A DNA stretch of 64,000 nucleotides from positions 1 through 64,000 of the forward strand of contig JABLXV010000003.1 in assembly GCA_013177895.1 (NCBI GenBank), written 5' to 3'. The stretch's first letter is position 1; each line of letters begins with the position of its first letter. Source of the stretch: Brevinematales bacterium. GTDB taxonomy: Bacteria > Spirochaetota > Brevinematia > Brevinematales > GWF1-51-8. The translations under genes were made by a program, and so were the position numbers. Below the pieces are notes generated by a model that worked only from the letters and a program-made list of their open reading frames with translations, did not search any database and was not told the origin of the DNA. Of the stretch, positions 38,635-48,452 are shown one piece after another.

Positions 38635-41436
38635 TTACTGTTTAGGACCAAACTTTTCATCGACCATTTTTTGACTAACTTGAAAACCATGTGCTGGGTG
38701 AAACGCTTCTTCTTTTACCTTCGCGCTATCATCGATTTTCTTTTCCAATGTTACATCATTGTTTATTACGGGAAGACCGTTATCATCTTTTTCAGATGTT
38801 TTAAAATTATCAGCGATTCCTTTAAATCTTGTATACTGATCTATAAATCCTTCGCTGATATCATTCAATGAACCTTTTTCATTTACTATGGTATTTTTAT
38901 CATTATACTCATAATACCCCACAGTATCCTGACCCCATTTATTGATAGTCTTTCCTTCATGTGAAGCTAAATCTTTATTGAAATCATCGAATACTTTCAT
39001 GGCGCCTTGATCTAAATTATCAACCAAAGTTTTATCAGCAAACTGTAAAGTGTCCGCAAAATCGGAAACTATCTTTGATTGGAACTTATTATATTCGTCA
39101 TTGCTCATCAAGGTGTTAAAACTGATATCTGACAAGCCGCAGCTTTTTAATTGCTGTAATTCTTTATCACTAAAACCATCTAAGGCCATCCCTTTAATAT
39201 CTCCGCCTTTTTCTGCGTATGCTACTAATGAGGCATTGAGGTCTTTGGAGATAATATCATTCATCTGACCGTAACTTAGTTGAGAGCTTTGCTGTGTACC
39301 CATGCTCGAACCGTACACATTGTTATATCCATCGCTCATAACCTTATTTCCGGATACGGAGTAACCTTCGCTAACACTTCTTGAAGAACCGTATCCATCA
39401 GATATTTGATCCCCAGCGTTAATTTTTAAAAATCCTACTTGTGCTTCAACGTTCGGGCTTAAATTCATATTGTTTTGAGAAGAATGCGAACCTGAAGCTT
39501 GCACTCCTTTATTCCAGGAAGCACTACTGTCAAAACGGGTTCCGCTTTGCAGATCGCTGCTTTTATGCATACCTTGTGAAACATTGACCGTTTTTGGAGC
39601 GAGATATGAAGCTCCGCCAGCTTGTGCGTCTATTAGAGGTTTTAACCCGCCATATTGAACGTTTCCGCTTGCTATCGAATTATACAATCCGGCTTTCCCT
39701 TGAATGTTTTTACTATCTATCAAACCTCTTTTTTCACCAGGAGTAATATTAGCGTATCCCTGCCCGGTGATTGCACCATACTTCTGCCACGTCATATCTG
39801 CCCCAAATTCAGACGCTCCGCCAATATTCGAGGTGAGCAGATTTTTCGTTCCTATCCCGACCTGATCGAATGCAAGATTTCCTTTAATAACCGAACCGGC
39901 TGTTTGTGAAAATCCGCCGGTAAATTGTCCCGCCACTTGCTGTATAAGCATATCGCCACCCCAATTAAGCACTCTGGTTATTAAAAAAGACAGACCGGGG
40001 ACAAGAATGGAAATAACCATTAATAATAAATTTGCTGGCGTCATTATTCCGGAGGAAGCTGTTTTTGATACCCCTATTACGTTTAACGGTGTCATAAACC
40101 ATTCGGCATTTCTAAGAGTACCATAGTATATATTTTCCGCGAATGCGGCTAATAATCCCCACAACGGAACGACCGCAAAATATCCGTAGATTGTCATTCC
40201 TACTTGCTGTTTCTTTTCTCCCATGAATATCAATACAGTAGCCAAAGGTGCTACAAAAGCAAAGAATACCATAATGAAATTCTTTGTTTCGAATACTACA
40301 AGATTCATAATTGAGGCCATTGCCTTTTGAGAATTAATTTTGTCGATCATATTTTCCGTGGCGATAAAGGAATCTTTCCCGCTCGTTATATCCGCATACT
40401 TCATATTTAAAGCAGCGGCTGTCATAAATTCATTGATCTTCAGGTTCCCGTATGCGTATGCAATATTATCGTTATACAAGTATCCTAATTCTTCCGAATT
40501 GAGATTGAGGTCCGCGGCAACTGTTGCTACTTTTGGGTGCATATACTGGTTTAGCCGAATTTTAAGATAACCGTATAAAGATTTTTTACTTACATAATCT
40601 GTTTCTTCTTCCCCTATCAAAGGTGCGGTTTCTTTGGATAGTATTGCTTTCTTTTCCGCTGGGGTGAAATAATAATACACATTCGTTATTAAAACTTCTT
40701 GATCGCCCTCTTTCATTTTTCCCGCTTCAAAACGAAGGATGTGAACCAAAGCATTAGGACTTGCCTTATTGAAATCTATATTCGACCATGAACCCGCGTC
40801 CGATAAGTACATAGCGTCCATCATAGACTCAATGTTTACATTCGCCATCGTGTCTGCCAGCGTTTTTTCTTCACCTTTATAATTCATTTTTAAATCTTCA
40901 TAGGTCATTTTAACAAAACTATAAGCGAATTTTGAAAGATAGTCATCTTCAATGAAGGTTACAAGCATTTCCTGCATCGCGGTATAGTCTTTTAAGAAAT
41001 TATATTTTTTGAAATTCTCATTATCAGATTTTTTAAAAGAAAAATCAATTGCTTTCTGGACATCTACAACCACCTCGGTTGCAAACGACATGAGCCAGCC
41101 CGTTATTAATGGAAATCCTTTTACTTGTTCAATAAAAACAGTGTCCAACTGATCAACTTTTTTTATATCGCGGTTTATTGGGTATTTAATAATATTGAGA
41201 TCGCAATATCCGCCGAATAAGGAATATATAAATCCCACGACAATATAGGGAGTGGGTTTAATACGTTGAAAATCAAAACCTACGGATATAAGGTTTATCC
41301 CAAACACAAGCGTTGTAAATATAATAAGCACATACCCTACCGTATTATTCATTATCATTTGGGAAAAATACGCCACAGATTGCAGCATCTGTCTATACAT
41401 ATCAATATTTGAATCGAAGTATACTGTAAATTCCAT
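38635..41436 (-). CDS. traG: TraG-like mating-pair stabilisation protein (933 aa)
   Basis: An inner-membrane protein needed for pilus assembly and for stabilising mating pairs. The N-terminal ~500 residues carry several membrane helices (near 35-55, 60-80, then 385-405, 415-435, 470-490), as in TraG_N. The central segment is low-complexity, rich in Gly/Ser/Asn/Gln (about 520-720, with GGASYLAP and SVSEGYSVSGN), and the C-terminus is soluble. This layout and the position after traF, at the end of the transfer genes, match F TraG. The assignment rests on architecture and order, not on invariant residues. Confidence 0.8.
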   Translation of the reverse strand: MEFTVYFDSNIDMYRQMLQSVAYFSQMIMNNTVGYVLIIFTTLVFGINLISVGFDFQRIKPTPYIVVGFIYSLFGGYCDLNIIKYPINRDIKKVDQLDTVFIEQVKGFPLITGWLMSFATEVVVDVQKAIDFSFKKSDNENFKKYNFLKDYTAMQEMLVTFIEDDYLSKFAYSFVKMTYEDLKMNYKGEEKTLADTMANVNIESMMDAMYLSDAGSWSNIDFNKASPNALVHILRFEAGKMKEGDQEVLITNVYYYFTPAEKKAILSKETAPLIGEEETDYVSKKSLYGYLKIRLNQYMHPKVATVAADLNLNSEELGYLYNDNIAYAYGNLKINEFMTAAALNMKYADITSGKDSFIATENMIDKINSQKAMASIMNLVVFETKNFIMVFFAFVAPLATVLIFMGEKKQQVGMTIYGYFAVVPLWGLLAAFAENIYYGTLRNAEWFMTPLNVIGVSKTASSGIMTPANLLLMVISILVPGLSFLITRVLNWGGDMLIQQVAGQFTGGFSQTAGSVIKGNLAFDQVGIGTKNLLTSNIGGASEFGADMTWQKYGAITGQGYANITPGEKRGLIDSKNIQGKAGLYNSIASGNVQYGGLKPLIDAQAGGASYLAPKTVNVSQGMHKSSDLQSGTRFDSSASWNKGVQASGSHSSQNNMNLSPNVEAQVGFLKINAGDQISDGYGSSRSVSEGYSVSGNKVMSDGYNNVYGSSMGTQQSSQLSYGQMNDIISKDLNASLVAYAEKGGDIKGMALDGFSDKELQQLKSCGLSDISFNTLMSNDEYNKFQSKIVSDFADTLQFADKTLVDNLDQGAMKVFDDFNKDLASHEGKTINKWGQDTVGYYEYNDKNTIVNEKGSLNDISEGFIDQYTRFKGIADNFKTSEKDDNGLPVINNDVTLEKKIDDSAKVKEEAFHPAHGFQVSQKMVDEKFGPKQ

Positions 41437-42258
41437 CTATTTCTCCTGGGAGAGATCGTTATTCCTGTACATATTGACGAATTTTATAATTTCCGAAAAC
41501 AGATCGGCAGAATTAAATATCATTTTATCCAGCGTTACATACGATTTACTTTTCAATTCGTAAAACATCACCGCATTGTCTGTCTTAATTCCAAACTTTG
41601 CGTATACATCGTCTTCATTATCCATGAAAATCGAACCTAAGCCGTTCTTGATATCCTCGGGTATCGCTTCGACTTGTGAGGCGAATTTTACAACGGCAAA
41701 CACACGGAATTTATTGTACATAAGGTTTCTTATAAAAGCCCAAGTTTTTTCTTTAGTTTCCGGGGCCATATTATCTAAGTCTAAAAAGTAACCTACAATA
41801 CAGTTTTTCATAAAGAAATCGATTTTATCGGTATTTGAATAGGTCTTATAGTATTCATCTTCAGCCACAACTTCGACGGCAGCCTTTTTTAAGATTGTAT
41901 TTAGTTTATTATACTCCTTGATATAGTCGACAATATTTTTCGCGCAAATTTTCCCGGTTTCTTTATTCGGGTTTTCTAAGAAAACGGTATAACTATCCGA
42001 TATTTTACTTTTTAGGTCCTGGAAGTATTCTTTGGATGTCCCGCCGGATCCCATACTTGGTTTATCTTGTACCACCGGTTTTATTTCTTCAGGTTGTTTT
42101 GTGTTTTGTTCGGACTTTTTTTCACTTTTCCCGCCGAAGAAAAATCCTTTAGGCGTAGATGAGAAATAAAACCCTTTCGGGTTGCTGTCGGCGCCATATA
42201 ATATATTCCCTAAAAACAGTTCAATAACGACTATTGGAAAAATGTATTTTACCCTCAT
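41437..42258 (-). CDS. traF: TraF-like periplasmic protein (273 aa)
   Basis: A signal peptide is followed by the short GFYF/GFFFGG aromatic-glycine motif seen at the start of TraF proteins. The C-terminal 120 residues follow the thioredoxin pattern (GYFLDLDNMAPETK, FRVFAVVKFA, GIKTDNAVMFYELKS) but lack a CxxC, as F TraF does. TraF is needed for pilus assembly in the periplasm. It abuts the traG-like gene (one base apart). Confidence 0.75.
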   Translation of the reverse strand: MRVKYIFPIVVIELFLGNILYGADSNPKGFYFSSTPKGFFFGGKSEKKSEQNTKQPEEIKPVVQDKPSMGSGGTSKEYFQDLKSKISDSYTVFLENPNKETGKICAKNIVDYIKEYNKLNTILKKAAVEVVAEDEYYKTYSNTDKIDFFMKNCIVGYFLDLDNMAPETKEKTWAFIRNLMYNKFRVFAVVKFASQVEAIPEDIKNGLGSIFMDNEDDVYAKFGIKTDNAVMFYELKSKSYVTLDKMIFNSADLFSEIIKFVNMYRNNDLSQEK

Positions 42259-42270
42259 ATTTTGCCCCTT

Positions 42271-43701
42271 TTATTGATTCTGATAATCTTCATCATAGAA
42301 CTGTCCTGTACCCACTTTATCCAGTTCATAGGTATAGTTCTTATAATACTGTAGAACTTCGTCAATCTTTTTACTAAAAGCCTGTGCCTTCATTTTTACC
42401 GCATAAAGCATAGATATTTCACCCGGATTGATATCCAATATGACATTAGCTACATCATCGAGTTTCTTTTTGAGGTTCCCGAGAGATTCTTCGTTTTGTT
42501 GTACTATTAACGATTTGAAATATTTTTCAGCTTCGGCAGGATACTTTTTTGCCTTTTCAGCTTCTTTTATCTCTCTGATGGCCTGGTATAATTGCTTTTT
42601 ATACTTGTCTAAAATGAAGCCGAATTTCTTTTTTATGTTATCGTTAATATATTTATCCATCTCCACCGTCGATTTGATGTTTTCATACTTGAAATTATCC
42701 ATCACCGCTTTTACCATATCCCCGGATGTTTTTGATATATAACCGTAATCTCCCTCTACTCCGCCAAGTCCGCTATAATGTGATGCTTGAGAGTCGATTG
42801 ATCCGCTATAATAGAAAAATTTACTCACAATGTTTTTGGTAAATTCGGTGGCGTAAATTATTTTAATTTTTGAAATTACATCTTTTTGAATTTCATAAAC
42901 ATCCTTATTGATTACTTTGTGTTTGTAATCAAAATCGATAGCTTGTACCATTACATCGTAGGTTTTATCATTAAACAATTCGGCCAGAAATTGCCCCATA
43001 TCATAAAGCATGATAACACCGGCGGACTTTTTACTGATCTTCGCGCTGATATCAAACAAGTATCCTTGTTCCGCAAGATTGTTTAGGAAATCGGCTGAAC
43101 TGTCGTAGAATTGATTCATTCCTGCTAATAACTCGTCTTCTCTCCCCGTCAAACGTTCTTCGTGATCTTTAAATACGGATATTGTTCCCATCATTATGCC
43201 GTTTTCAACGCCAATAAGAGAATTATATGCCATCTGAAATTTTTGAGTATTTTTATCCAACTCTCCTTTAATGTCTATGCCGGTAACTGCCTCCAACCCT
43301 TCATTGAGAAAATACCCCAAAGCGTCCCCGGCAAGAATTGATACGAATTCCGGGCTTAGTACGGTTTCCATCTGGTTAGAAAGCATTCTCCAGAGTTTAT
43401 CTACATTTTTTGAGGCGTACTTTTTAAATCCGTCGGCAGTCCAGAAGTCCTGGACTTTCAAACTGCCTTGATCTATGAGAAGGGGAATATAATCGCTAAG
43501 TGAAGGAACCGGAGTAGGATTTACTACCTGGCCTTCACCACTTACAAAATCATAAGAGTATTCGCCGGTATTTTCATCATACTGCATACCTTGTTTTAAT
43601 CCGTTTACATAGGTATCCCATTTATCATCAAATTGAAATCCCCATCCTGGAATAAACATCAAGGACATCAGTAATACTATCAGGATATTCATTTTTCCCA
43701 T
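42271..43701 (-). CDS. Secreted conjugation-locus protein (476 aa), position of TraH
   Basis: A signal peptide (MGKMNILIVLLMSLMF..) precedes a long helical protein without cysteines. It lies between the traC-like and traF-like genes, close to where F has TraU/TraN/TraH. I see no convincing sequence match to TraH, TraU or TraN; TraH is only the best guess by size and the helical C-terminus. AAGGAG lies 7 bases before the start. Probably periplasmic or outer-membrane associated. Confidence 0.5.
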   Translation of the reverse strand: MGKMNILIVLLMSLMFIPGWGFQFDDKWDTYVNGLKQGMQYDENTGEYSYDFVSGEGQVVNPTPVPSLSDYIPLLIDQGSLKVQDFWTADGFKKYASKNVDKLWRMLSNQMETVLSPEFVSILAGDALGYFLNEGLEAVTGIDIKGELDKNTQKFQMAYNSLIGVENGIMMGTISVFKDHEERLTGREDELLAGMNQFYDSSADFLNNLAEQGYLFDISAKISKKSAGVIMLYDMGQFLAELFNDKTYDVMVQAIDFDYKHKVINKDVYEIQKDVISKIKIIYATEFTKNIVSKFFYYSGSIDSQASHYSGLGGVEGDYGYISKTSGDMVKAVMDNFKYENIKSTVEMDKYINDNIKKKFGFILDKYKKQLYQAIREIKEAEKAKKYPAEAEKYFKSLIVQQNEESLGNLKKKLDDVANVILDINPGEISMLYAVKMKAQAFSKKIDEVLQYYKNYTYELDKVGTGQFYDEDYQNQ

Positions 43702-43714
43702 TTTCTACTCCTTA

Positions 43715-46228
43715 TTAGGCATATTGGTACTTTTCTTTTGTTGCCATTTCGATCGCTTCGATATCGCTATGTCCTTTATTTTTGTACTTTTTAATTATAT
43801 TCAAATCCACAGGATCGGTCGTAAATAACATTCGCTGGAAATAAGGCAATACAAGGCGTATTACGGTAACGCCCCCATCTTCGGATATTAAAAGGGATTC
43901 GGAGAACTTGCCTTTCACGGTATGCACTGTTTCAGCGATCGTGAATATACCTTCATTGAAAAACGTTTTCTGTTGACCTTGGAGACGCTGCAATTCCTCT
44001 TTTGACGGATTGAGCACAAACTTATAAGCCATCATTGAATCGAGTTTTACCGTAATGCCGGGAGCGTTGGAATACATATCTTCGAAGGCTTGGGTAATAA
44101 GAAATAACGCACCGTATTTTTTTCTAATCTGGCGGATCATTCTTTCGATGAGGGGTATCAAGTAAGGATTATCCTTATAGTTTCGCCATTCGTCCAGAAA
44201 TAACAGTTTCATTTCCGCCATGTTTGCAGGATCGTAGATATAGTTTGCTACCTGTCCGATGATGGATAACATGATCGCGGTCATCAATAATTCGCCGCCT
44301 TTTTCCATTGGAACTATTTCTATACCATTGAGCATATTGTCAAACTTGAAGGGATATTTCTCCGGACCGTTCTCGAAAAACGCACCGTAAGATTTCCCTT
44401 TTTTAAACTGGATCAGGCGGTTCGCTAAATCTGTATTATGTTCCTCATCAATGTTCTTGAATTCATTTTGAATATCCTCGATAGTGATGTAACTAATGTT
44501 ATTTACGTCTTTCTCTACCGCTTCCTCTACAACGGTATCAATCGCTTCTTCGACCAAACCGGACATACCAGGGTCCAGTAACTCATTCGGGGATACCAAA
44601 AATTTAAAGAAATTGAATATCTGGAACTTAGCGAAAGAAAGCCCTACTTCATCATCGAGACCGTTATATTCTTTCCAAGTGATGCCGCGGAACGGGTTAA
44701 GCGTAAGGTTTTTATCCGTCCCTATTTTGTAGTATTTCCCGCCCAATACTTCGACGGTTTTTTCGTAGGAGTCTCCCACGTCAACCGTCCACACCTTAGC
44801 GCCTACTGCCCTGTAATTGCTAATAAAATAGTTAGCCATTACCGATTTTCCGCTTCCCATCGGCGCAATAATGACTCCTGATGGGCTTGTGTTAGACTTG
44901 AATATATCAAAGCCGATTATTTGACCGGAGCGGCCATTGAATAATAACACAGGTTTATCGGTGTTTCCATTCCAATCGCCGTAATACGGGGATATTGCGG
45001 AAATAACCGTATTGAATAAATCTCTTGACCTCTTAAAATACACCCATGTCTTATCAACGTAAGGTAATGATAACGGGAATGAAAAATAAAACAGGTCGAA
45101 CGTCAGCATTTTTTCTTTTTGAAGACTATATCCATACGATGAAAACCTGCTTTCGACCGTTGCCCCAACCTGGGATGATTTTTCAACCTTGTCGTTTGAG
45201 TATACGATCACAGTAACAATCGTATCGTGTTTCGATACGTTTTGTGTTCTCATCGTTTCGTATTGATCTTCAAGAATGGATATTTTTTCGCCCACCCCTT
45301 TCAATCCCTTTGTTCTATCTTTTTTAAATAAATCCTTCTCAATCTGGGCGAGTTTTTCTTGCCGGTTACTCATTAACGTTGTAGCAACGATCATGTATTT
45401 CTGCGGGAGCTGCGGGATAGCTTCGTTTCCGGATTGCAGGTCGCGCATGATAAGCGGGATATCGTCTATGGATACCTCGTCGGGAATGGTTTTCACAGTA
45501 AATACCTGCGCGACATTGTTCGCGGGCATTTCAATCGTGTTGTCGTCGATCGCGCTGTATAACCAATATTCTCCGTCCAGCATTTCTTCTGCTAAATCCC
45601 CGCGTATCGCCCCCTCGCTGTCAATATTGACCTTTCTAAATTCCGTACCTCCTAAGTATTCCCTTACGATCATCGAGAGCATAAATTCATCCACGTTGTA
45701 AGTAAAAATACCAGCGTTCTTATAAATTTCAGAGATACGTTCCCTAATTTCTATAATGCGGTCGTAAGCGGTCAGATCATTGTTTGCTTCATTGATAAGG
45801 GATTCGGAGCCGGTTTTATAACAGACCAATGCCCTGTAAGCCCGGGCTTTATTGTCCTTGTTCTTATCAAACCCTTCCCGAGCAGCGTCTTGAAAGAAGG
45901 TTACGGTGTCTATGGTAATTTTTTGCAGTACTGGATCATCGGTAGTTTTCATATCGATATACCGTTCCAGATACGGATCGATAAAACCGCTGGAAAGCCC
46001 AATAGCCTGCATGACATCGTTCTTCTTCACGATATCGATATTGTAAACGTCGGCAAGTAGTTTTACTTTTGTCGGTGATAAATAAACCACAGGTAGGTAT
46101 CCAAGAACAAACCCTAAACTACCGTCCTTGAGGATATATAACTCTTCTTGATGATCGTAGCCTTGATAGTTTAGAAAATCACTGATACGGACTCGACCTT
46201 CTCCGCCGACATTCATTCCCTTTATCAT
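43715..46228 (-). CDS. traC: TraC/VirB4-like conjugation ATPase (837 aa)
   Basis: The ATPase that powers pilus assembly and the channel. Walker A is APMGSGKS (about residues 455-462) followed by the family's KVWTVDVGDSYEKTVEVLGG; Walker B is LLFLDEWRN (about 672-680), then KYGALFLITQAFEDM. The N-terminal half follows TraC rather than other VirB4s. AAGGAG precedes the ATG. It lies 5 bases after a lipoprotein gene on the same strand. Confidence 0.92.
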   Translation of the reverse strand: MIKGMNVGGEGRVRISDFLNYQGYDHQEELYILKDGSLGFVLGYLPVVYLSPTKVKLLADVYNIDIVKKNDVMQAIGLSSGFIDPYLERYIDMKTTDDPVLQKITIDTVTFFQDAAREGFDKNKDNKARAYRALVCYKTGSESLINEANNDLTAYDRIIEIRERISEIYKNAGIFTYNVDEFMLSMIVREYLGGTEFRKVNIDSEGAIRGDLAEEMLDGEYWLYSAIDDNTIEMPANNVAQVFTVKTIPDEVSIDDIPLIMRDLQSGNEAIPQLPQKYMIVATTLMSNRQEKLAQIEKDLFKKDRTKGLKGVGEKISILEDQYETMRTQNVSKHDTIVTVIVYSNDKVEKSSQVGATVESRFSSYGYSLQKEKMLTFDLFYFSFPLSLPYVDKTWVYFKRSRDLFNTVISAISPYYGDWNGNTDKPVLLFNGRSGQIIGFDIFKSNTSPSGVIIAPMGSGKSVMANYFISNYRAVGAKVWTVDVGDSYEKTVEVLGGKYYKIGTDKNLTLNPFRGITWKEYNGLDDEVGLSFAKFQIFNFFKFLVSPNELLDPGMSGLVEEAIDTVVEEAVEKDVNNISYITIEDIQNEFKNIDEEHNTDLANRLIQFKKGKSYGAFFENGPEKYPFKFDNMLNGIEIVPMEKGGELLMTAIMLSIIGQVANYIYDPANMAEMKLLFLDEWRNYKDNPYLIPLIERMIRQIRKKYGALFLITQAFEDMYSNAPGITVKLDSMMAYKFVLNPSKEELQRLQGQQKTFFNEGIFTIAETVHTVKGKFSESLLISEDGGVTVIRLVLPYFQRMLFTTDPVDLNIIKKYKNKGHSDIEAIEMATKEKYQYA

Positions 46229-46233
46229 GCAGT

Positions 46234-46863
46234 TTACTCCTTAATTTTCGAATAATCCCCGGTGTAGGAATTGATTTTAGAAAATCTGGTTGTTTTTACT
46301 TTTAAATACTCGATCTTAGGACCTTCAACAACATCCGGGAATACTTTTTTAGGTATAAACACTTCGAGGAGCATAGTATTGTCCAAAAGCGGATACGCGA
46401 TATCGGGTACACTTTCAGACATGACGAATCCACCTTTCTGATTATCTTTTTTCTTTTTGCTCGGATCATCGACGAATATTTTATTAGTCTGCACGGATAT
46501 CTTGATATCTTCGCTGATTTTACCACCCTTATTCGTTGTCACGGTCTTATTCGTTACAAAGATAATGATATTGGTAATTTTCATTGTGATATCATCATCA
46601 AAGCCGGAATACATCATCTTTTTCGCGTTGTATTCCTCGATATCGATATCATATTTAACGTTTTTATCCGTATCGGCGGTTTTCTTCTGGTATGCCTGAT
46701 ATTCATAGTACATGCCTGTCCATGGGTCTCCCTGTTTGGTATAGTTACCCATTTTTAGGTCGTTCGGTTTGTAATTCGGCTTCACTTCTTCGCCGGTCGA
46801 GCAGGCCACAAGTGGGAATAATGCAATGACCGCAAGAACGACTTTAGTAAATTTAGATTTCAT
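46234..46863 (-). CDS. Lipoprotein in the TraV position (209 aa)
   Basis: Signal peptide with lipobox (FPLVACS, cysteine 21). Its N-terminal mature part contains QGDPWTGMYYEY, which matches YDPWIGYYFE in the smaller lipoprotein at 47466. TraV of F is a lipoprotein of the outer-membrane core complex encoded between traB and traC, so one or both of these lipoproteins probably do TraV's job. The rest of the protein is beta-rich and lysine-rich. It overlaps the preceding gene by 11 bases. Confidence 0.65.
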   Translation of the reverse strand: MKSKFTKVVLAVIALFPLVACSTGEEVKPNYKPNDLKMGNYTKQGDPWTGMYYEYQAYQKKTADTDKNVKYDIDIEEYNAKKMMYSGFDDDITMKITNIIIFVTNKTVTTNKGGKISEDIKISVQTNKIFVDDPSKKKKDNQKGGFVMSESVPDIAYPLLDNTMLLEVFIPKKVFPDVVEGPKIEYLKVKTTRFSKINSYTGDYSKIKE

Positions 46864-47479
46864 TTTTATCCTCCGTATCTATTTCCAAATACATATTTTT
46901 AGATTTAACATCCGGTACTATCAGTAAAGGTATCGTCTCGTTTGAGTTCAATTCCACTATCATGTGTATTGGTGAGGAAGTATTAACTGATATTGTATAC
47001 TTCATATTAGTTATTTGTGTTTCTTCATAATCAGAATCCGTAAACAAATGTGTTATGGTTTTATAATCAAAGTGCAAAAACACATTTTTATTAGCCGCGA
47101 TTTTTACTGAAATTGCCTCTTTTTCCGTAACATGATAATCCTTATCAATTTCATAAAAGATGTTTTTAGAATTTTTATCAGGAGTGACGAGTAAAGGAAT
47201 CGTGTCAACGGAATTTACTTCCACAACAAAATATAACGGTTCTATTACTGTTAATAAAATACTTCTTTCCAATCTCGTTAATTGAAATTTCGAAGATTTT
47301 GTATAACAATCTGTAATCATCATATCTTTAAAATTCAGAAGAACAATTTGATTATAAGCTACCGTAATCTTAATCGGTTCCTTTTCTGTAATTTTTTCCC
47401 CGAACATTGTGTCGGGAAAACTGGACGATACAAAAAAGGATATTACAAGCATAAACACTATATTTCTAATACCCTTCAT
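46853..47479 (-). CDS. Protein with two tandem TraK-like domains (208 aa)
   Basis: A signal peptide is followed by two copies of a domain of about 85 residues. Each begins (I/V)TEKE, then an (A)YNQI/ANKN turn before a strand, and ends V(E)(V/L)NS..TIPLL, followed by PD..SKN. The pattern also matches the N-terminal beta domain of the TraK-like protein at 48926 (TVPYNKLITISFGDKKI). It therefore looks like a TraK/VirB9-N-type protein that kept and duplicated only that domain. AGGAGG precedes the start. It is probably periplasmic and part of the core complex. Confidence 0.7.
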   Translation of the reverse strand: MKGIRNIVFMLVISFFVSSSFPDTMFGEKITEKEPIKITVAYNQIVLLNFKDMMITDCYTKSSKFQLTRLERSILLTVIEPLYFVVEVNSVDTIPLLVTPDKNSKNIFYEIDKDYHVTEKEAISVKIAANKNVFLHFDYKTITHLFTDSDYEETQITNMKYTISVNTSSPIHMIVELNSNETIPLLIVPDVKSKNMYLEIDTEDKNEI

Positions 47480-47756
47480 TTTTCAATTCCTCCTGATAGA
47501 TTGTTTTATAAACATCAAACATAATCAAGTCTTCGTTCTCGGATATGTCACCTATAAAGTCATTTTCTTCGGCTGCGGTAAAGCACAAATACTGATATAA
47601 AGGCAACTCAAAATAATATCCGATCCAGGGATCATAGTCAACATGATAGAGTGTGGGTTTTACCACGTTTTCAGGCTTCGCATTGTAAGTGTTCATATTC
47701 ACGCAAGCAGGTATCACTACCATAAAAAGTAAAAATACCAACTGCATTTTCTTCAT
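47466..47756 (-). CDS. Small TraV-like lipoprotein (96 aa)
   Basis: Signal peptide with lipobox (MVVIPAC, cysteine 18). The mature 78 residues contain YDPWIGYYFELPLYQY, related to DPWTGMYYEYQAYQ in the lipoprotein at 46234. It directly follows the second TraB gene, where F has traP/traV. It overlaps the next gene by 14 bases. It may be the TraV equivalent, or half of a divided TraV. Confidence 0.6.
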   Translation of the reverse strand: MKKMQLVFLLFMVVIPACVNMNTYNAKPENVVKPTLYHVDYDPWIGYYFELPLYQYLCFTAAEENDFIGDISENEDLIMFDVYKTIYQEELKNEGY

Positions 47757-47758
47757 TT

Positions 47759-48442
47759 TTACTCCGTATAATCATCGCTTACATATTTAAACTGTGATTG
47801 GAAGAATACCAATACTTTGATACCGTTATTAATCTGAACTTCAGGACTTAGTTTTTTCGTTAAATTCATAAAGTATTCCGACATTTCGGAAAGAGATGTT
47901 TTAGCTGCTTGATTAATAATAAAAGTTCCGGAAAGGTTTTGATTTTCATCTTTTGCCAAATTGAGATCTTTCGATATAGATAATTGTAAAATCTGAGCCG
48001 CCGTATCCAATATTGAATAAAATGTCGAATTGAGTAACATTTCGCGTTGCTTAGATATTAGAGTTCCTTTGACTCCGTATGCCCCAAATTCATCGGTTAC
48101 AAACCCGGATATATCTTCTACGTGACTATCACCTTTAAAATCGACGTAGGAGATATTTATTAGTTTTATTTGTACGAATTCAGAATTCCATACACCTTCG
48201 GTGTACCCGAGAAGCATGGCGCCTTTCATATTAACGGTTCGCCATTTTTCCCCAGGGAGATAACAATTACCCGTAAGTAAAATTAAAATCGGCCTATTCT
48301 CACCTTCTACCGGCGCGTTGACGCTTGTAAATAAAACCGCATCCGCGTAGCTGTTTGGAATAATCGTAACCTCACCGGTTTTCGGATAGGTATTAATTGT
48401 TAAAGCTATGATAAATATAAATATTGATAATATTTTTCGCAT
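47759..48442 (-). CDS. TraB C-terminal (VirB10-like) domain as a separate gene (227 aa)
   Basis: This is the core-complex barrel domain of TraB, with blocks such as ADAVLFTSVNAPVEGENRPILILL near residue 33, then GAMLLGY, VQIKLINISYVDFKG and GFVTDEFGAYGVKGTL. It has its own signal peptide (MRKILSIFIFIIALTINTYP) and its own AAGGAG ribosome-binding site, so it is made as a free periplasmic protein rather than tethered to the inner membrane as in F. The N-terminal half of TraB is encoded by the gene before it, in a different frame. Confidence 0.78.
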   Translation of the reverse strand: MRKILSIFIFIIALTINTYPKTGEVTIIPNSYADAVLFTSVNAPVEGENRPILILLTGNCYLPGEKWRTVNMKGAMLLGYTEGVWNSEFVQIKLINISYVDFKGDSHVEDISGFVTDEFGAYGVKGTLISKQREMLLNSTFYSILDTAAQILQLSISKDLNLAKDENQNLSGTFIINQAAKTSLSEMSEYFMNLTKKLSPEVQINNGIKVLVFFQSQFKYVSDDYTE

Positions 48443-48452
48443 TCTTTGCTCC

